From the NCBI RefSeq assembly GCF_003937945.1, contig NZ_RSEC01000058.1, positions 186,001 to 250,000 of the forward strand: a stretch of 64,000 bases of DNA, in the 5' to 3' direction. Below the pieces are notes generated by a model. The model did no database searches and had not been told where the DNA came from. It saw only the letters and a program-made list of their open reading frames with translations. This DNA is from Amycolatopsis eburnea. GTDB taxonomy: Bacteria > Actinomycetota > Actinomycetes > Mycobacteriales > Pseudonocardiaceae. Shown piece after piece: positions 24,704 to 32,629 of this stretch. Each line of letters starts with the position of its first letter. Positions within the stretch are counted from its first letter, which is position 1. The translations under genes and the position numbers were made by a program.

Positions 24704-25450
24704 ATGAGCATTTCCATCGAAGCCGCGGAGTGGATCCGGCGCTTCCACCCGGCGCCGGCCGCGCCGGCGCGGCTGGTGTGCTTCCCGCACGCCGGGGGAT
24801 CGGCGAGCTACTTCCACCCCGTGTCGGCCGCGCTGGCGCCGTCGGTGGAGGTACTGGCCGTGCAGTACCCCGGCCGCCAGGACCGGTACGCCGAAGCGCC
24901 GGTGGACGACTTGTTCGTGCTCGCCGACCGGCTGGCCGACGTGCTGGCCGCGGAGCTCGGCGGGCCGGTCGCGTTCTTCGGCCACAGCATGGGCGCCAGC
25001 CTGGCGTTCGAGGTCGCGCGACGGCTCGAGGAGCGCGGCACGCGGCTGCTCGCCCTGTTCGCGTCCGGACGGCGCGCGCCTTCGGCGTTCCGCGACGAGC
25101 GGGTCCACGAGAAGGACGACGACGAGCTGCTGGCCGAGGTCAAGCGGCTCAGCGGCACCGATTCGCGGGTGCTGGAGGACGACGAGATCCTCCGCATGGT
25201 GCTGCCCGCGCTGCGCAGCGACTACAAGGCCGCCGAGCTCTACCGCTACCGCCCGGGCCCGGACGTGAGCTGCCCGGTGGTGGCCCTGATCGGCGACCGC
25301 GACCCGAAGGTCACCGAGGACGAGGCGCGGCAGTGGGCGGAGCGCACGTCCGGCGGGTTCGAGCTGCACACCTACCCGGGCGGGCACTTCTACCTCAACG
25401 ACCACGCCCCGGCGGTCATCCGGCTGATCGGCGACCGGCTCGCCCGCTGA
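24704..25450 (+). CDS. Type II thioesterase (alpha/beta hydrolase)
   Basis: 248-residue editing thioesterase of the kind that removes misprimed acyl groups from carrier proteins of polyketide or nonribosomal peptide synthases. Landmarks: LVCFPHAGGSASYFHPVSAAL at the N-terminus (shown as family motif), nucleophile Ser in FFGHSMGASLAFEVARRL near residue 92, Asp in ALIGDRDPKVTEDEA near 200 and His in YPGGHFYLND near 227. ATG 24704 chosen; a TTG three codons upstream is possible. No ribosome binding site is obvious. It stands alone, with no synthase gene within the window, so it probably serves assembly lines elsewhere in the genome. Confidence 0.9.
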   Translation: MSISIEAAEWIRRFHPAPAAPARLVCFPHAGGSASYFHPVSAALAPSVEVLAVQYPGRQDRYAEAPVDDLFVLADRLADVLAAELGGPVAFFGHSMGASLAFEVARRLEERGTRLLALFASGRRAPSAFRDERVHEKDDDELLAEVKRLSGTDSRVLEDDEILRMVLPALRSDYKAAELYRYRPGPDVSCPVVALIGDRDPKVTEDEARQWAERTSGGFELHTYPGGHFYLNDHAPAVIRLIGDRLAR

Positions 25451-25471
25451 GCGAGCCGGCCGCCCCCGGGG

Positions 25472-26545
25472 TCAGCAGTACAGGTTCGCGCCCGGGTCGA
25501 CGCCGAGGACCGACGCGATCTGGCGGTACTTCGAGACCCGGCTCTCGACCTGGGCGGGGTTGCCGCCGTTGCACTCGATCGAGCCGTTGATGCTGCGGAT
25601 GGTTTCGCCGAAGCCGCGCTGGTTGACCATCGCGTTGTGCGGGGTCATCGTGCCGGGGCCGGTCTGGGTGTTCCAGTACCAGAGCCCGGTCTTCCACGCG
25701 ATCGCGGAGTTCTGCTCGACCTGCCAGGGGTTGCCGAGCAGGTCGATGCCGAGTGCGTCGCCGGCGGCCTTGTAGTTGAAGTTCCAGCTGAGCTGGATGG
25801 GGCCGCGGCCGTAGTAGGCGGCCTGGCCGGCCGGGCAGCCGTAGGACTGGCTCGCGTCGCAGTAGTGCGGGTAGTTGGCGGTGTTCTGCTCGACGATGTA
25901 GACGAGGCCGCCGGTTTCGTGGTTGACGTTCGCGAGGAACGCGGCGGCTTCCTGCTTCTTCACGGTGTCGCTGCCCGTGTTCGCGAAGCCGGGGTACGCC
26001 GAGAGGGCCGCGGTCAGGCCGCTGTAGCTGTAGAAGCTGTTGCGGCCGGGGAATATCTGGTTGAACTGCGCCTCGCTGACGACGAACGAGCCGGGGTTGC
26101 CCGGGTTGGTGCCGCCGCCGCAGTTGTACGGCTCCCAGTACCAGGTGCTGATGATCGGGTCGTAGCCCGGGTTGGCGTTCTTGGCGCGGTAGTAGCCGCC
26201 GTTGGTGTACTTGACGATCGCACCGACGTCGTACCACTGGCCCGCGACCCAGTTCGGGTAGCTGCAGGTGGTGCCGCCGCCCCCGCCGTCACAGCTGTAG
26301 GGCTCCCAGTACCAGGTGCTGATGACGGGGTCGTAGCCCGGGTTGGCGTTCTTGGCGCGGTAGTAGCCGCCGTTGGTGTACTTGACGACCGCGCCCACGT
26401 CGTACCACTGGCCGGCGACCCAGTTGGGCGCGCTGCAGGCGGCGGCCGCGGCCCGCGGGGCCTGCCCGGTGGCGGCGGGCACGCCGAGCACGAGCCCGGC
26501 TGCGGCGGCGAACGCGGACAGGACCGCGACAAGACGTCTTCTCAA
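25472..26545 (-). CDS. Secreted GH19 chitinase with two CBM5/12 chitin-binding modules
   Basis: 357-residue chitinase. Start taken as TTG 26545, with AAGGAG ten bases upstream and a Sec signal beginning RRRLVAVLSAFAAAAGLVLG; the upstream open frame has no signal. Two near-identical modules (NWVAGQWYDVGAVVKYTNGG and TWYWEPY landmarks, residues about 38-80 and 90-135) are followed by a Gly/Asn/Pro linker. The GH19 domain comes last, with the general acid Glu in FLANVNHETGG and the GRGPIQLSWNFNY, GDALGIDLLGNP and NGGNPAQVESRVSKY motifs. It hydrolyses chitin outside the cell. A DasR-type operator lies about 110 bases upstream, fitting induction by N-acetylglucosamine. Confidence 0.94.
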   Translation of the reverse strand: MRRRLVAVLSAFAAAAGLVLGVPAATGQAPRAAAAACSAPNWVAGQWYDVGAVVKYTNGGYYRAKNANPGYDPVISTWYWEPYSCDGGGGGTTCSYPNWVAGQWYDVGAIVKYTNGGYYRAKNANPGYDPIISTWYWEPYNCGGGTNPGNPGSFVVSEAQFNQIFPGRNSFYSYSGLTAALSAYPGFANTGSDTVKKQEAAAFLANVNHETGGLVYIVEQNTANYPHYCDASQSYGCPAGQAAYYGRGPIQLSWNFNYKAAGDALGIDLLGNPWQVEQNSAIAWKTGLWYWNTQTGPGTMTPHNAMVNQRGFGETIRSINGSIECNGGNPAQVESRVSKYRQIASVLGVDPGANLYC

Positions 26546-26653
26546 GACTGGCTCACTCCTTCGGCCACGACGGAGTCCGGACGCGGGGGCGCCCGGTGTC
26601 GGAGGGGTGTGCTCATCCGGCCGAGACGAGGGTGACACCGGTCACTAGAGCAG

Positions 26654-26669
26654 ATTGGTCTAGTCCAGT
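26654..26669. promoter_or_regulatory. DasR-responsive element (dre) upstream of the chitinase
   Basis: ATTGGTCTAGTCCAGT matches the dre consensus ASTGGTCTAGACCAST at 14 of 16 positions. In Streptomyces and relatives DasR (GntR family) represses chitinase and GlcNAc uptake genes through such sites, and amino sugar phosphates relieve it. Located in the 268-bp gap between the chitinase and the small protein gene at 26814, about 110 bases from the chitinase start. Confidence 0.75.
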
Positions 26670-26813
26670 CAAGAAACCCGGCGATCCGGGCAACGGGTCT
26701 GCGCGAACGTCCGCTCCGCCCCGGCTCCGGACGCGGTCTCGGAGCCGGTTCTTCACCGCGGGATCACGTGCTTCGCGGGGGAGTGGCCGGGCCCGGGCCC
26801 GGCCGTCCCCTCG

Positions 26814-27062
26814 TCACCGCGCTTGCGGGATCCGCACCTGTGCGGCCGGCGCGAACTGCAGGATGCGCTGCAGCCGCGCGCGGCCCAGCCGGTGGAGCAT
26901 CTCCCCGAGCTCCTCCGGCGCGATGCTCCCTTCGAGGTCGACCCGCGTCACCTTGACGACGCGGTCGATCTCCGAGGCGGGGAGCCGCCCCGCGAACTCC
27001 CCGGCCAGCCACACCCCGACCTCGTCCACGACGTCGTCCGCCCGGTGGCTCCGTACGGTCAT
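26814..27062 (-). CDS. Small protein, three-helix-bundle-like, unknown function
   Basis: 82-residue soluble protein preceded by a good ribosome binding site (GAGGAGAGCG before ATG). Predicted almost entirely helical: DDVVDEVGVWLAGEFAG, ASEIDRVVKVTRVDL, PEELGEMLHRLGRARLQRIL. It resembles the small actinobacterial proteins annotated as three-helix bundle dimerisation domain, but that is a pattern impression only. Its neighbours give no functional hint; the chitinase downstream on the same strand has its own regulated promoter. Confidence 0.65.
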   Translation of the reverse strand: MTVRSHRADDVVDEVGVWLAGEFAGRLPASEIDRVVKVTRVDLEGSIAPEELGEMLHRLGRARLQRILQFAPAAQVRIPQAR

Positions 27063-27376
27063 CGCTCTCCTCGTTTCGGATCGCCCTGCTTACCCAGGTC
27101 GGAGCCGGAAAATCCGGGTCCGACGCAGGTCGGACGACGCAGTCGGGGAGCCATGACGCGGAATCGGCGAAGTTCCGCGCACAAACGCTTTCCGTGTCGT
27201 GACCGGTCGGTACCGTGACCGCTTTTCACTCACACGGCGCGGATGCCTACTGCAGTTGTCCGCCGATCGGGTGGAAAACGGGGGAACCTCGCCGGTCGCG
27301 CGTCCCGGCCAGGACCCTGGAGACGTCCGGTAGTACGGGTGTTCCTTCGCGGGACGCGGAAACGGAGACGCGATCC
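27063..27376. other. Gene-free stretch of 314 bp
   Basis: I see no convincing gene in this interval. Open frames crossing it have poor third-position GC bias and no ribosome binding sites. It must hold the promoters of the small protein gene on the minus strand and of the zinc-finger protein gene on the plus strand. A GGAAC at about 27284 could be an ECF-type -35, but no matching -10 at the right spacing was found. Confidence 0.5.
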
Positions 27377-27553
27377 ATGGGCCGGTACGACCGGACCGAC
27401 CTCGGGGCCTACAGCCTGGGGTTGCTCGAGACCGCCGAGGCGGCGCGCGTGGAGCGGCACCTGGCGGCGTGCCAGGACTGCCGCCGGGAGGTGCGCGAGT
27501 TCGAGGCCGTCCGCGGCCTGCTCGACCACCTCGTCCAAGCGAAGTCCACTTAG
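27377..27553 (+). CDS. Short zinc-finger (zf-HC2) anti-sigma-like protein
   Basis: 58 residues consisting only of the N-terminal zinc-binding anti-sigma domain: YSLGLLETAEAARVERHLA then the HxxxCxxC core in RHLAACQDCRREV (residues about 31-43), and a short helix FEAVRGLLDHLVQ. There is no membrane segment or sensor domain, unlike full-length anti-sigma factors. ATG 27377 with GGAG about nine bases upstream. The nearest sigma gene in the window is the ECF42 gene 5 kb away, and ECF42 factors are not normally controlled by such proteins. So either a redox-sensing soluble anti-sigma for a factor elsewhere or a remnant. Confidence 0.72.
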   Translation: MGRYDRTDLGAYSLGLLETAEAARVERHLAACQDCRREVREFEAVRGLLDHLVQAKST

Positions 27554-27597
27554 GACTCTGCCGGGAATTGTCGGTGCCCGCCGGTACGGTCCGGCAC

Positions 27598-28230
27598 GTG
27601 ACTGACGACCAGTTCCTGAACCCGACCCGGCACACGTACGCGATCGTGGCCGAGAGCTACGACGAGTTCGTGCCGCCGCTGGCCGAAGACGTCCAAGACC
27701 GCGGGCTGTTCACGGCGTTCGCCGACTTGGTGCGCGACGGCCCGGTCGCCGACCTCGGCTGCGGCACGGGTCGCGTGACGGCGTTCCTGGCCGAAGCGGG
27801 CCTGGACGTCGTCGGTGTCGACTTGTCGCCGGAGATGCTCGCCGTCGCCCGCCGCGAGCACCCCGGCCTGCGGTTTTCCGTGGGCTCGCTGCTGGCGCTC
27901 GACCTGCCGGACGGTGGTCTCGCGGGTGCGGTGGCGTGGTACTCGATCATCCACACGCCGCCGTCGCGGCTGCCTGCGGTGTGCGCCGAGCTGTTCCGGG
28001 TGCTGCGCCCGGGCGGCTACTTGCAGCTGGGGTTCCACGTCGGCGACAAGCGGCACCACCGCAGTGACGGCTACGGCAAGGAGGGGTTCTCGCTCGACAT
28101 CTACTGGCTGCCCGTGGAGCGGGTCTGCGAGCTGGTGACCGGCGCCGGGTTCGAAGTCGTCACGCAGGTGCTGCGCGATCCGGCGGCCCGGGTGCCGCAG
28201 GGGAGGGTGCTGGCGCGGAAACCGGAGTGA
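27598..28230 (+). CDS. Class I SAM-dependent methyltransferase
   Basis: 210-residue methyltransferase. The SAM-binding motif I is VADLGCGTGRVTAFLAEAG (residues about 48-66), with motif II acidic residue in VVGVDLSPEMLAVARR and the downstream VAWYSIIHTPPSRLP and LFRVLRPGGYLQLGFH. This is the Methyltransf_11/25 fold with no substrate-specific domain, so the acceptor is unknown. GTG start at 27598, placed about six bases after a TACGGT -10-like box, suggesting leaderless translation. Converges with the Lrp/AsnC gene, 3 bases apart. Confidence 0.9.
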   Translation: MTDDQFLNPTRHTYAIVAESYDEFVPPLAEDVQDRGLFTAFADLVRDGPVADLGCGTGRVTAFLAEAGLDVVGVDLSPEMLAVARREHPGLRFSVGSLLALDLPDGGLAGAVAWYSIIHTPPSRLPAVCAELFRVLRPGGYLQLGFHVGDKRHHRSDGYGKEGFSLDIYWLPVERVCELVTGAGFEVVTQVLRDPAARVPQGRVLARKPE

Positions 28231-28233
28231 GCT

Positions 28234-29181
28234 TCAGCGGGACGCGGCGGCCTTGATTGTCCGCAGCACGGGCGCGGTCTCCAGCGTCCGGATCGCGTCG
28301 AGCGCGCCCAGCCGGTGGGTCAGGTAGCGGTGCAGCGCGGCCGCGTCCGGGCAGAGGGCCAGCGCGACCAGGTTGGCCGGGCCGGTCGTCGCGGCGACGA
28401 GCGCGAGTTCTTCGTGCGTCGCGAGCGTCCTCGCGACGTGGTCGAGCCGCGCCGGCGCGACGGCCATCCAGAGCAGCGCCTGCGTCGTCGCGTCCAGCAG
28501 CGCCGGGTCGATCTCCAGGTCGAAGAACACCGTGCCCCCGGCCTGGAGGTCGGCCAGCCGGCGCGCGACGGTCGCCGCCGACCAGCCCGTCGCGGTGGCC
28601 AGCTCGGCGAGGCTCGCACGGCCGTCCCGCTGCAGCGCGGCCAGCAACGCGGCATCGTCCCCGGTCAGCGGCTTGCCCCCGCCCGGCGACGGCGGCGTCA
28701 ACGCCGAGACCTGCGCGGCGTCGAGCGCGTTCGCCCGGCCGAGCCACGCGTTCGGGCCACCGAAGTAGCGGTGCAGCAGCTGGTGCGCCGACACCGCCGT
28801 GACGCTCGCCGTGCGCGGGATGTCCCGCAGCAGCAGCGAATGGTCGCTGGCGGCGGGCGTCTGGACGTTGACGCAGATTTCGGTACCGCCGGACATGAGC
28901 TTGATCCACGCGGTGTCCGCGCGGCGCGCGAGCGCGTGCGCGAGGTCTTGCGCGGCGTGCGGCGTCGCGATCAGCCGGACCATCCACTCGGCCTGCCCGG
29001 CGCGTTGCGGATCCGGCAACCCGACGACGCGTAGAGACGCCTCGGCGCGAAGCCGCCGATAGCGCCGCGCCACGGTCTGCGTCGAGACGCCGAGGACGTC
29101 CCCGATCTTCGTGAACGGCGCCCGCCCGTCGACGTGCAGCGCGTGGATCAGCGCGCGGTCGAGGTCGTCCATATCCGTCAT
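28234..29181 (-). CDS. Lrp/AsnC family regulator with duplicated HTH-ligand units
   Basis: 315 residues, about twice the usual Lrp length. The N-terminal AsnC-type helix-turn-helix (DDLDRALIHALHVDGRAPF, GVSTQTVARRYRRL) is followed by a RAM-like ligand domain. A second HTH (LTGDDAALLAALQRDGRASL, GWSAATVARRLADLQ, residues about 165-215) and a second RAM-like half follow. This two-unit architecture is common in actinobacterial regulators beside transporters. ATG 29181 is taken, with MDD at 29172 as an alternative. Neither has a ribosome binding site, consistent with leaderless expression. It diverges from the MFS transporter gene across 82 bases and is its likely repressor. Confidence 0.87.
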   Translation of the reverse strand: MTDMDDLDRALIHALHVDGRAPFTKIGDVLGVSTQTVARRYRRLRAEASLRVVGLPDPQRAGQAEWMVRLIATPHAAQDLAHALARRADTAWIKLMSGGTEICVNVQTPAASDHSLLLRDIPRTASVTAVSAHQLLHRYFGGPNAWLGRANALDAAQVSALTPPSPGGGKPLTGDDAALLAALQRDGRASLAELATATGWSAATVARRLADLQAGGTVFFDLEIDPALLDATTQALLWMAVAPARLDHVARTLATHEELALVAATTGPANLVALALCPDAAALHRYLTHRLGALDAIRTLETAPVLRTIKAAASR

Positions 29182-29263
29182 TTTAGGGGTCTTGCCTGGA
29201 AGAAATCCGCAGTTTTCCGCTGGCAGCTGGAAGCCCGGTGGTGGCCGGCGAAAGGGTTGCCTC

Positions 29264-31069
29264 ATGCCGATCACCACGTACCGCCTCCGCTGGGCCGCAC
29301 TCGCCGTCCTGCTCACCGCCGAGGCGATGAACCTCCTCGACGCCACGATCGTGCAGGTCGCGGGCCCGGCGATCCCGGCCCCGGCCGCCGCCGTCCCGTG
29401 GTTCACCGCGGCGTACACACTGCCGTTCGCGGCCTTCCTGATCACCGGCGGCCGCTTGGGCGACGTGTTCGGGCGCGCCAAGGTGTTCAAGATCGGCGTG
29501 GCGGGTTTCGTGCTGGCTTCAGTGGCGTGCGCGGCCGCCCAGAACGCGGGAGTCCTGATCGGCGCGAGAGCAGCCCAGGGAGCGGCGGCGGCGTTGGTCA
29601 TCCCGCAGACGATCGGCCTGATCCGAGCCCTCTTCGACGGCGCGGAGCTGGCGAAGGCCCTCGGCACGATCGGCCCGGTGATGGGCCTGTCGGCGGTGAC
29701 GGGTCCGCTGCTCGGCGGATTGCTCACGGAGGCGGTGTCGTGGCGGGCGGCGTTCCTGGTGAACGTCCCGCTCGGCCTCACGGTGTTCTTCGCGGCGCGG
29801 CTGTTGCACGAGGACGGTGCTACGGCGGGGCCGCGGGTCGACCAGGCCGCGCTTGCCGGTGCGGGACCGGGCGGAGTGCAAGCCGCCCGGCCGCGGGTCG
29901 GTCCCGCTGCGGCGGGGTCGTGTGAGGAGCGGCCCGCCGCGCGGCCGCAGCTGGACCCCGCGGGCACCTCGGTTGCCGGGGCAGGGCTGCGCGGCGAGCG
30001 GGCCGCAGCCTGGCCGCAGATCGACTCAGCGGGTGCGGGGTCGTGCGAGGTCCGGGCCGTGGCGCGGCCGCAGCTGGACCTCGCGGGCACCTCGGTTGCC
30101 GGGGCAGGGCTGCGCGGCGAGCGGGCCGCAGCCTGGCCGCAGATCGACTCAGCGGGTGCGGGGTCGTGCGAGGACCGGCCCGCCGCGCGGCCGCAGCCGG
30201 ACCCCGCGGGCACCGCGCTCGCCGCCGCTACGGGGTCGTGCGAGGACCAGGCCGCCGCGCGGCCGCAACCGGACCCGGCGCTTCCCGGTGCGAGGTCGCC
30301 CGAAGAGCAAGCCCGGCCCCGGATCGACCCCATCGGCACCGCGCTCGTCGTCGCGGGCACGGCCCTCCTCGTCTACCCGCTCCTCGACCCGGCCGGCCCG
30401 GATTGGCGCCTGCTCGCGGCCGGCGCCGCGGCCCTCGTCGCGTTCGGGTTCCACCAGCGCCGCTCGGCCGCACCCCTGGTCGAGCCGAGCCTGTTCACCC
30501 ACCGCGGCTTCCCGGCGGCGCTCGCCGGGTCGCTGCTGTTCTTCGCGGCGATGACCGGGCTGATGCAGGTGGTCCCGATGCAGCTCCAGCTCGGTCTGGG
30601 CGCCGACGTCCGCACTGCGGGCCTGACCCTGCTGCCGCTCTCGGCCGGGCTCGCGGTTTCGTCGTGGTTCGCCGGCGCGCGGCTGGTGCCGCGGTTCGGC
30701 GCGCGCGTGATGTTCGGCGGGCTGGCGTTGCTGCTGCTCGGAATCCTCGCCGCGGTCGCGGTCTACGCCTCGGTGCCGGGCTACCCGTGGCCGCTGCCGG
30801 TCGCGCTGGCGCTGTGCGGGCTCGGGATGGGCACGTTCACCGTGCCGTTCTTCACCGCGGCGCTGGCCCGCGTCCGGCCGCACGAGACGGGCTCGGCGGC
30901 CGGACTGCTCAACGCCGTGCAGCAGCTGGGCGGCACCCTCGGCGTCGCCCTCCTCGGCGGGCTCTACCTGGGCAGCGGCACCGCGACGGCACCGCTCGGC
31001 CTCGGCGCCGGGCTGGTCGTCGCCGCGGCCGCCGCCGTGGTCCCGCTCAGTAGTCGTCGCGGCCGGTGA
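29264..31069 (+). CDS. MFS drug-efflux-type transporter with repeat-expanded central loop
   Basis: 601-residue major facilitator of the DHA2/EmrB-like kind. The N-terminal half has helix 1 with LTAEAMNLLDATIVQVAGPAI, the motif A region GGRLGDVFGRAKVF and motif C-like LGTIGPVMGLSAVTGPLLGG. The C-terminal half (from IGTALVVAGTALLVYPLL) supplies the remaining helices, ending with LLNAVQQLGGTLGVALLGG. Between them, residues about 188-350, lies a hydrophilic insertion built from 41-residue tandem repeats, where relatives have a short loop. ATG 29264 has only a weak site (AAAGGG) upstream. Its last 23 bases overlap the convergent small protein gene. Divergent Lrp-type regulator is probably its controller. 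Confidence 0.87.
   Translation: MPITTYRLRWAALAVLLTAEAMNLLDATIVQVAGPAIPAPAAAVPWFTAAYTLPFAAFLITGGRLGDVFGRAKVFKIGVAGFVLASVACAAAQNAGVLIGARAAQGAAAALVIPQTIGLIRALFDGAELAKALGTIGPVMGLSAVTGPLLGGLLTEAVSWRAAFLVNVPLGLTVFFAARLLHEDGATAGPRVDQAALAGAGPGGVQAARPRVGPAAAGSCEERPAARPQLDPAGTSVAGAGLRGERAAAWPQIDSAGAGSCEVRAVARPQLDLAGTSVAGAGLRGERAAAWPQIDSAGAGSCEDRPAARPQPDPAGTALAAATGSCEDQAAARPQPDPALPGARSPEEQARPRIDPIGTALVVAGTALLVYPLLDPAGPDWRLLAAGAAALVAFGFHQRRSAAPLVEPSLFTHRGFPAALAGSLLFFAAMTGLMQVVPMQLQLGLGADVRTAGLTLLPLSAGLAVSSWFAGARLVPRFGARVMFGGLALLLLGILAAVAVYASVPGYPWPLPVALALCGLGMGTFTVPFFTAALARVRPHETGSAAGLLNAVQQLGGTLGVALLGGLYLGSGTATAPLGLGAGLVVAAAAAVVPLSSRRGR
29915..30300 (+). repeat. 123-bp tandem repeats inside the MFS gene
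   Basis: The unit starts at GGGTCGTG: copies begin at about 29915, 30038 and 30161, exactly 123 bases apart. Copies 1 and 2 are nearly identical; copy 3 diverges after about 50 bases and is followed by one further partial unit near 30233. The period is a multiple of three, so the frame is kept and each unit adds 41 residues (landmarks ARPQLD-PAGTSVAGAG, GERAAAWPQIDSAGAGSCE). Confidence 0.88.
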
Positions 31070-31454
31070 ACTGCTGCTCCAGCAGCTCTGCCGCGCCGGC
31101 GACCAGCTCGAGCGGGTCGGTGAACTCGTTGATGTCGAGGTTGATCAGCGGCAGCGAGTGGCGCAGCACGAGGTGGTCGCCCATCACGGCGATCCCGCCC
31201 ACCACGATCGCCTCGCCGACCTCGGTCAGCACGGCGAGGAGGTCGACCTCGTCGTGCCGCGCGAACGGCGTCGCGATCTGCACCCAGTCCTCGCGCTGGT
31301 CGAGGATTTCGCGGGCGATCACGACGATCTGCGCACGCTGTTCGGTGTCGGGCTCGTCGCCGAAGACCAGGCGGATGCGGATCTCGTCGGGCTCGTCGCG
31401 CACCACCCGGTACGACTCCCTGATGTAAGCGACCAGATCGCCCCACTGCGCCAC
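31047..31454 (-). CDS. Small acidic protein, YbjN/secretion-chaperone-like fold (tentative)
   Basis: 135-residue soluble protein, GTG start with GGAGA nine bases upstream. Sequence features are DLVAYIRESYRVVRDEPDEIRIRLVF, an IVVIAREILDQREDWVQIATPF core and HSLPLINLDINEFTDPLELVAG near the C-terminus, ending in TGRDDY. The alternating alpha/beta pattern and the LPLxNLDxxEF segment recall actinobacterial proteins with a YbjN or T3SS-chaperone-like fold, but I cannot be certain. It overlaps the MFS gene end by 23 bases in convergent orientation. Function unknown. Confidence 0.72.
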   Translation of the reverse strand: MAQWGDLVAYIRESYRVVRDEPDEIRIRLVFGDEPDTEQRAQIVVIAREILDQREDWVQIATPFARHDEVDLLAVLTEVGEAIVVGGIAVMGDHLVLRHSLPLINLDINEFTDPLELVAGAAELLEQQFTGRDDY

Positions 31455-31498
31455 GCTTTTCTCCGTTCTCGTGCCTGTGTGCGTGCTCAGCGTAGCGA

Positions 31499-32368
31499 TC
31501 AGGGCGCGCCGATCCGGTCGAGATCGGCGAGAACGTCGCCGGGCAGTTCGAGTTCGGCGGCGGCGAGGTTCTCCCGCAGGTGTTCCGGCGAGGAGGTACC
31601 GGGAATCAGCAGCATCGACGGCGACCGCTGCAGCAGCCAGGCCAGCGCGACCTGCATCGGCGTGGCCCCGACCCGCGCGGCGCAGTCGTCGAGCAGCCCG
31701 GACTGCAGCGGGCTGAACCCGCCGAGCGGGAAGTACGGCACGAACGCGATCCCCTCGGCGGCGCACTTGTCGACGAGGGGATCGTTTTCCCGGTGCGCGA
31801 GGTTGTACTGGTTCTGCACGCACACGACGGGCGCGATGGCCTTGGCCTCGTCGAGCTGCTCGGCGGTGACGTGGCTGACGCCGAGCTGCCGGATGAGCCC
31901 CTGCGCCCGCAGGTCCGCGAGCACCCCGAACGGTTCGGCGAGCGACATCTCGACGGGGTAGTCCCCGGCGGCGTTGCTCAGCCGCAGGTTGACGACGTCG
32001 AGCGCGTCGACCCCGAGGTTCCGCAGGTTGTCGTGCACGGCCTGGGTGAGTTCCTCCGCCGACAACGCGGCCGGCCACGCCTTGTCCGCACTCCGCCGCG
32101 CGCCGACTTTCGTGACGATGCACAGGTTTTCGGGGTACGGGTGGAGCGCCTCCTTGATGAGCGCGTTGACGGTGTGCGGACCGTAGTAGTCACTGGTGTC
32201 GAGGTGGGTGACCCCGCTGTCGACGGCCTCCCGCAGCACGGCGACGGCGGTGTCGTGGTCCTTCGGCGGCCCCCAGACGCCGGGGCCGGCCAGTTGCATG
32301 GCGCCGTATCCCATGCGGGTGACCGTGAATTCGCCGCCGAGGGGGTAGGTGCCGCCCAGGTTCGCCAT
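31499..32368 (-). CDS. Aldo/keto reductase
   Basis: NADPH-dependent oxidoreductase of 289 residues with an AKR TIM barrel. Visible are the N-terminal substrate/cofactor strand MGYGAMQLAGPGVWG, the catalytic Asp/Tyr pair in THLDTSDYYGPHTVN, the catalytic Lys in LCIVTKVGARR, a RQLGVSHVT strand and the NADPH-binding C-terminus LIPGTSSPEHLRENLAA. The usual catalytic His strand reads VVNLRLSNAAG, so the His is not obvious, as in some AKR13-like proteins. ATG 32368 has AAGGAG ideally placed. Physiological substrate unknown. Confidence 0.92.
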   Translation of the reverse strand: MANLGGTYPLGGEFTVTRMGYGAMQLAGPGVWGPPKDHDTAVAVLREAVDSGVTHLDTSDYYGPHTVNALIKEALHPYPENLCIVTKVGARRSADKAWPAALSAEELTQAVHDNLRNLGVDALDVVNLRLSNAAGDYPVEMSLAEPFGVLADLRAQGLIRQLGVSHVTAEQLDEAKAIAPVVCVQNQYNLAHRENDPLVDKCAAEGIAFVPYFPLGGFSPLQSGLLDDCAARVGATPMQVALAWLLQRSPSMLLIPGTSSPEHLRENLAAAELELPGDVLADLDRIGAP

Positions 32369-32590
32369 GCCGCTCCTTGCGTCGGGTGCTGTTGTGTGGA
32401 GTGTAGGCGGCACCTCGGCGCGACCGGTTTTGTCGGTGGTCGCCGGTAGGATGGAATTGGGGGCTGCTCACGTCGATTTCCGTTGCGGCGCAAGGGAAAA
32501 CGACGGCTCGGTTTCACCCGATCCAGCGATGATCTTTCGCACGCTTGTTCGGTAGCGTTGGTGGTGTGGCCGGGAGAGCGGGCCCGCGAA

Positions 32591-32613
32591 AGGAGATCAC
32601 TGTGAAGACTTGA
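32591..32613 (+). other. Strong ribosome binding site followed by a three-codon ORF
   Basis: AAGGAGATCACT precedes GTG-AAG-ACT-TGA (start 32602, stop 32611-32613). A -10-like TAGCGT lies near 32553. No gene follows in this direction; the ECF42 gene is encoded on the other strand from 32630. It could be the stub of a lost gene or a leader with no structural gene. It may also be coincidence. Confidence 0.3.
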
Positions 32614-32629
32614 ACCTGTACGGGCCCGA

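Noticed and set aside
24704..25450. Type II thioesterase taken as sign of a secondary-metabolite cluster
   Set aside because: No PKS, NRPS or carrier protein genes anywhere in the window; P450 and MFS genes alone are not enough.
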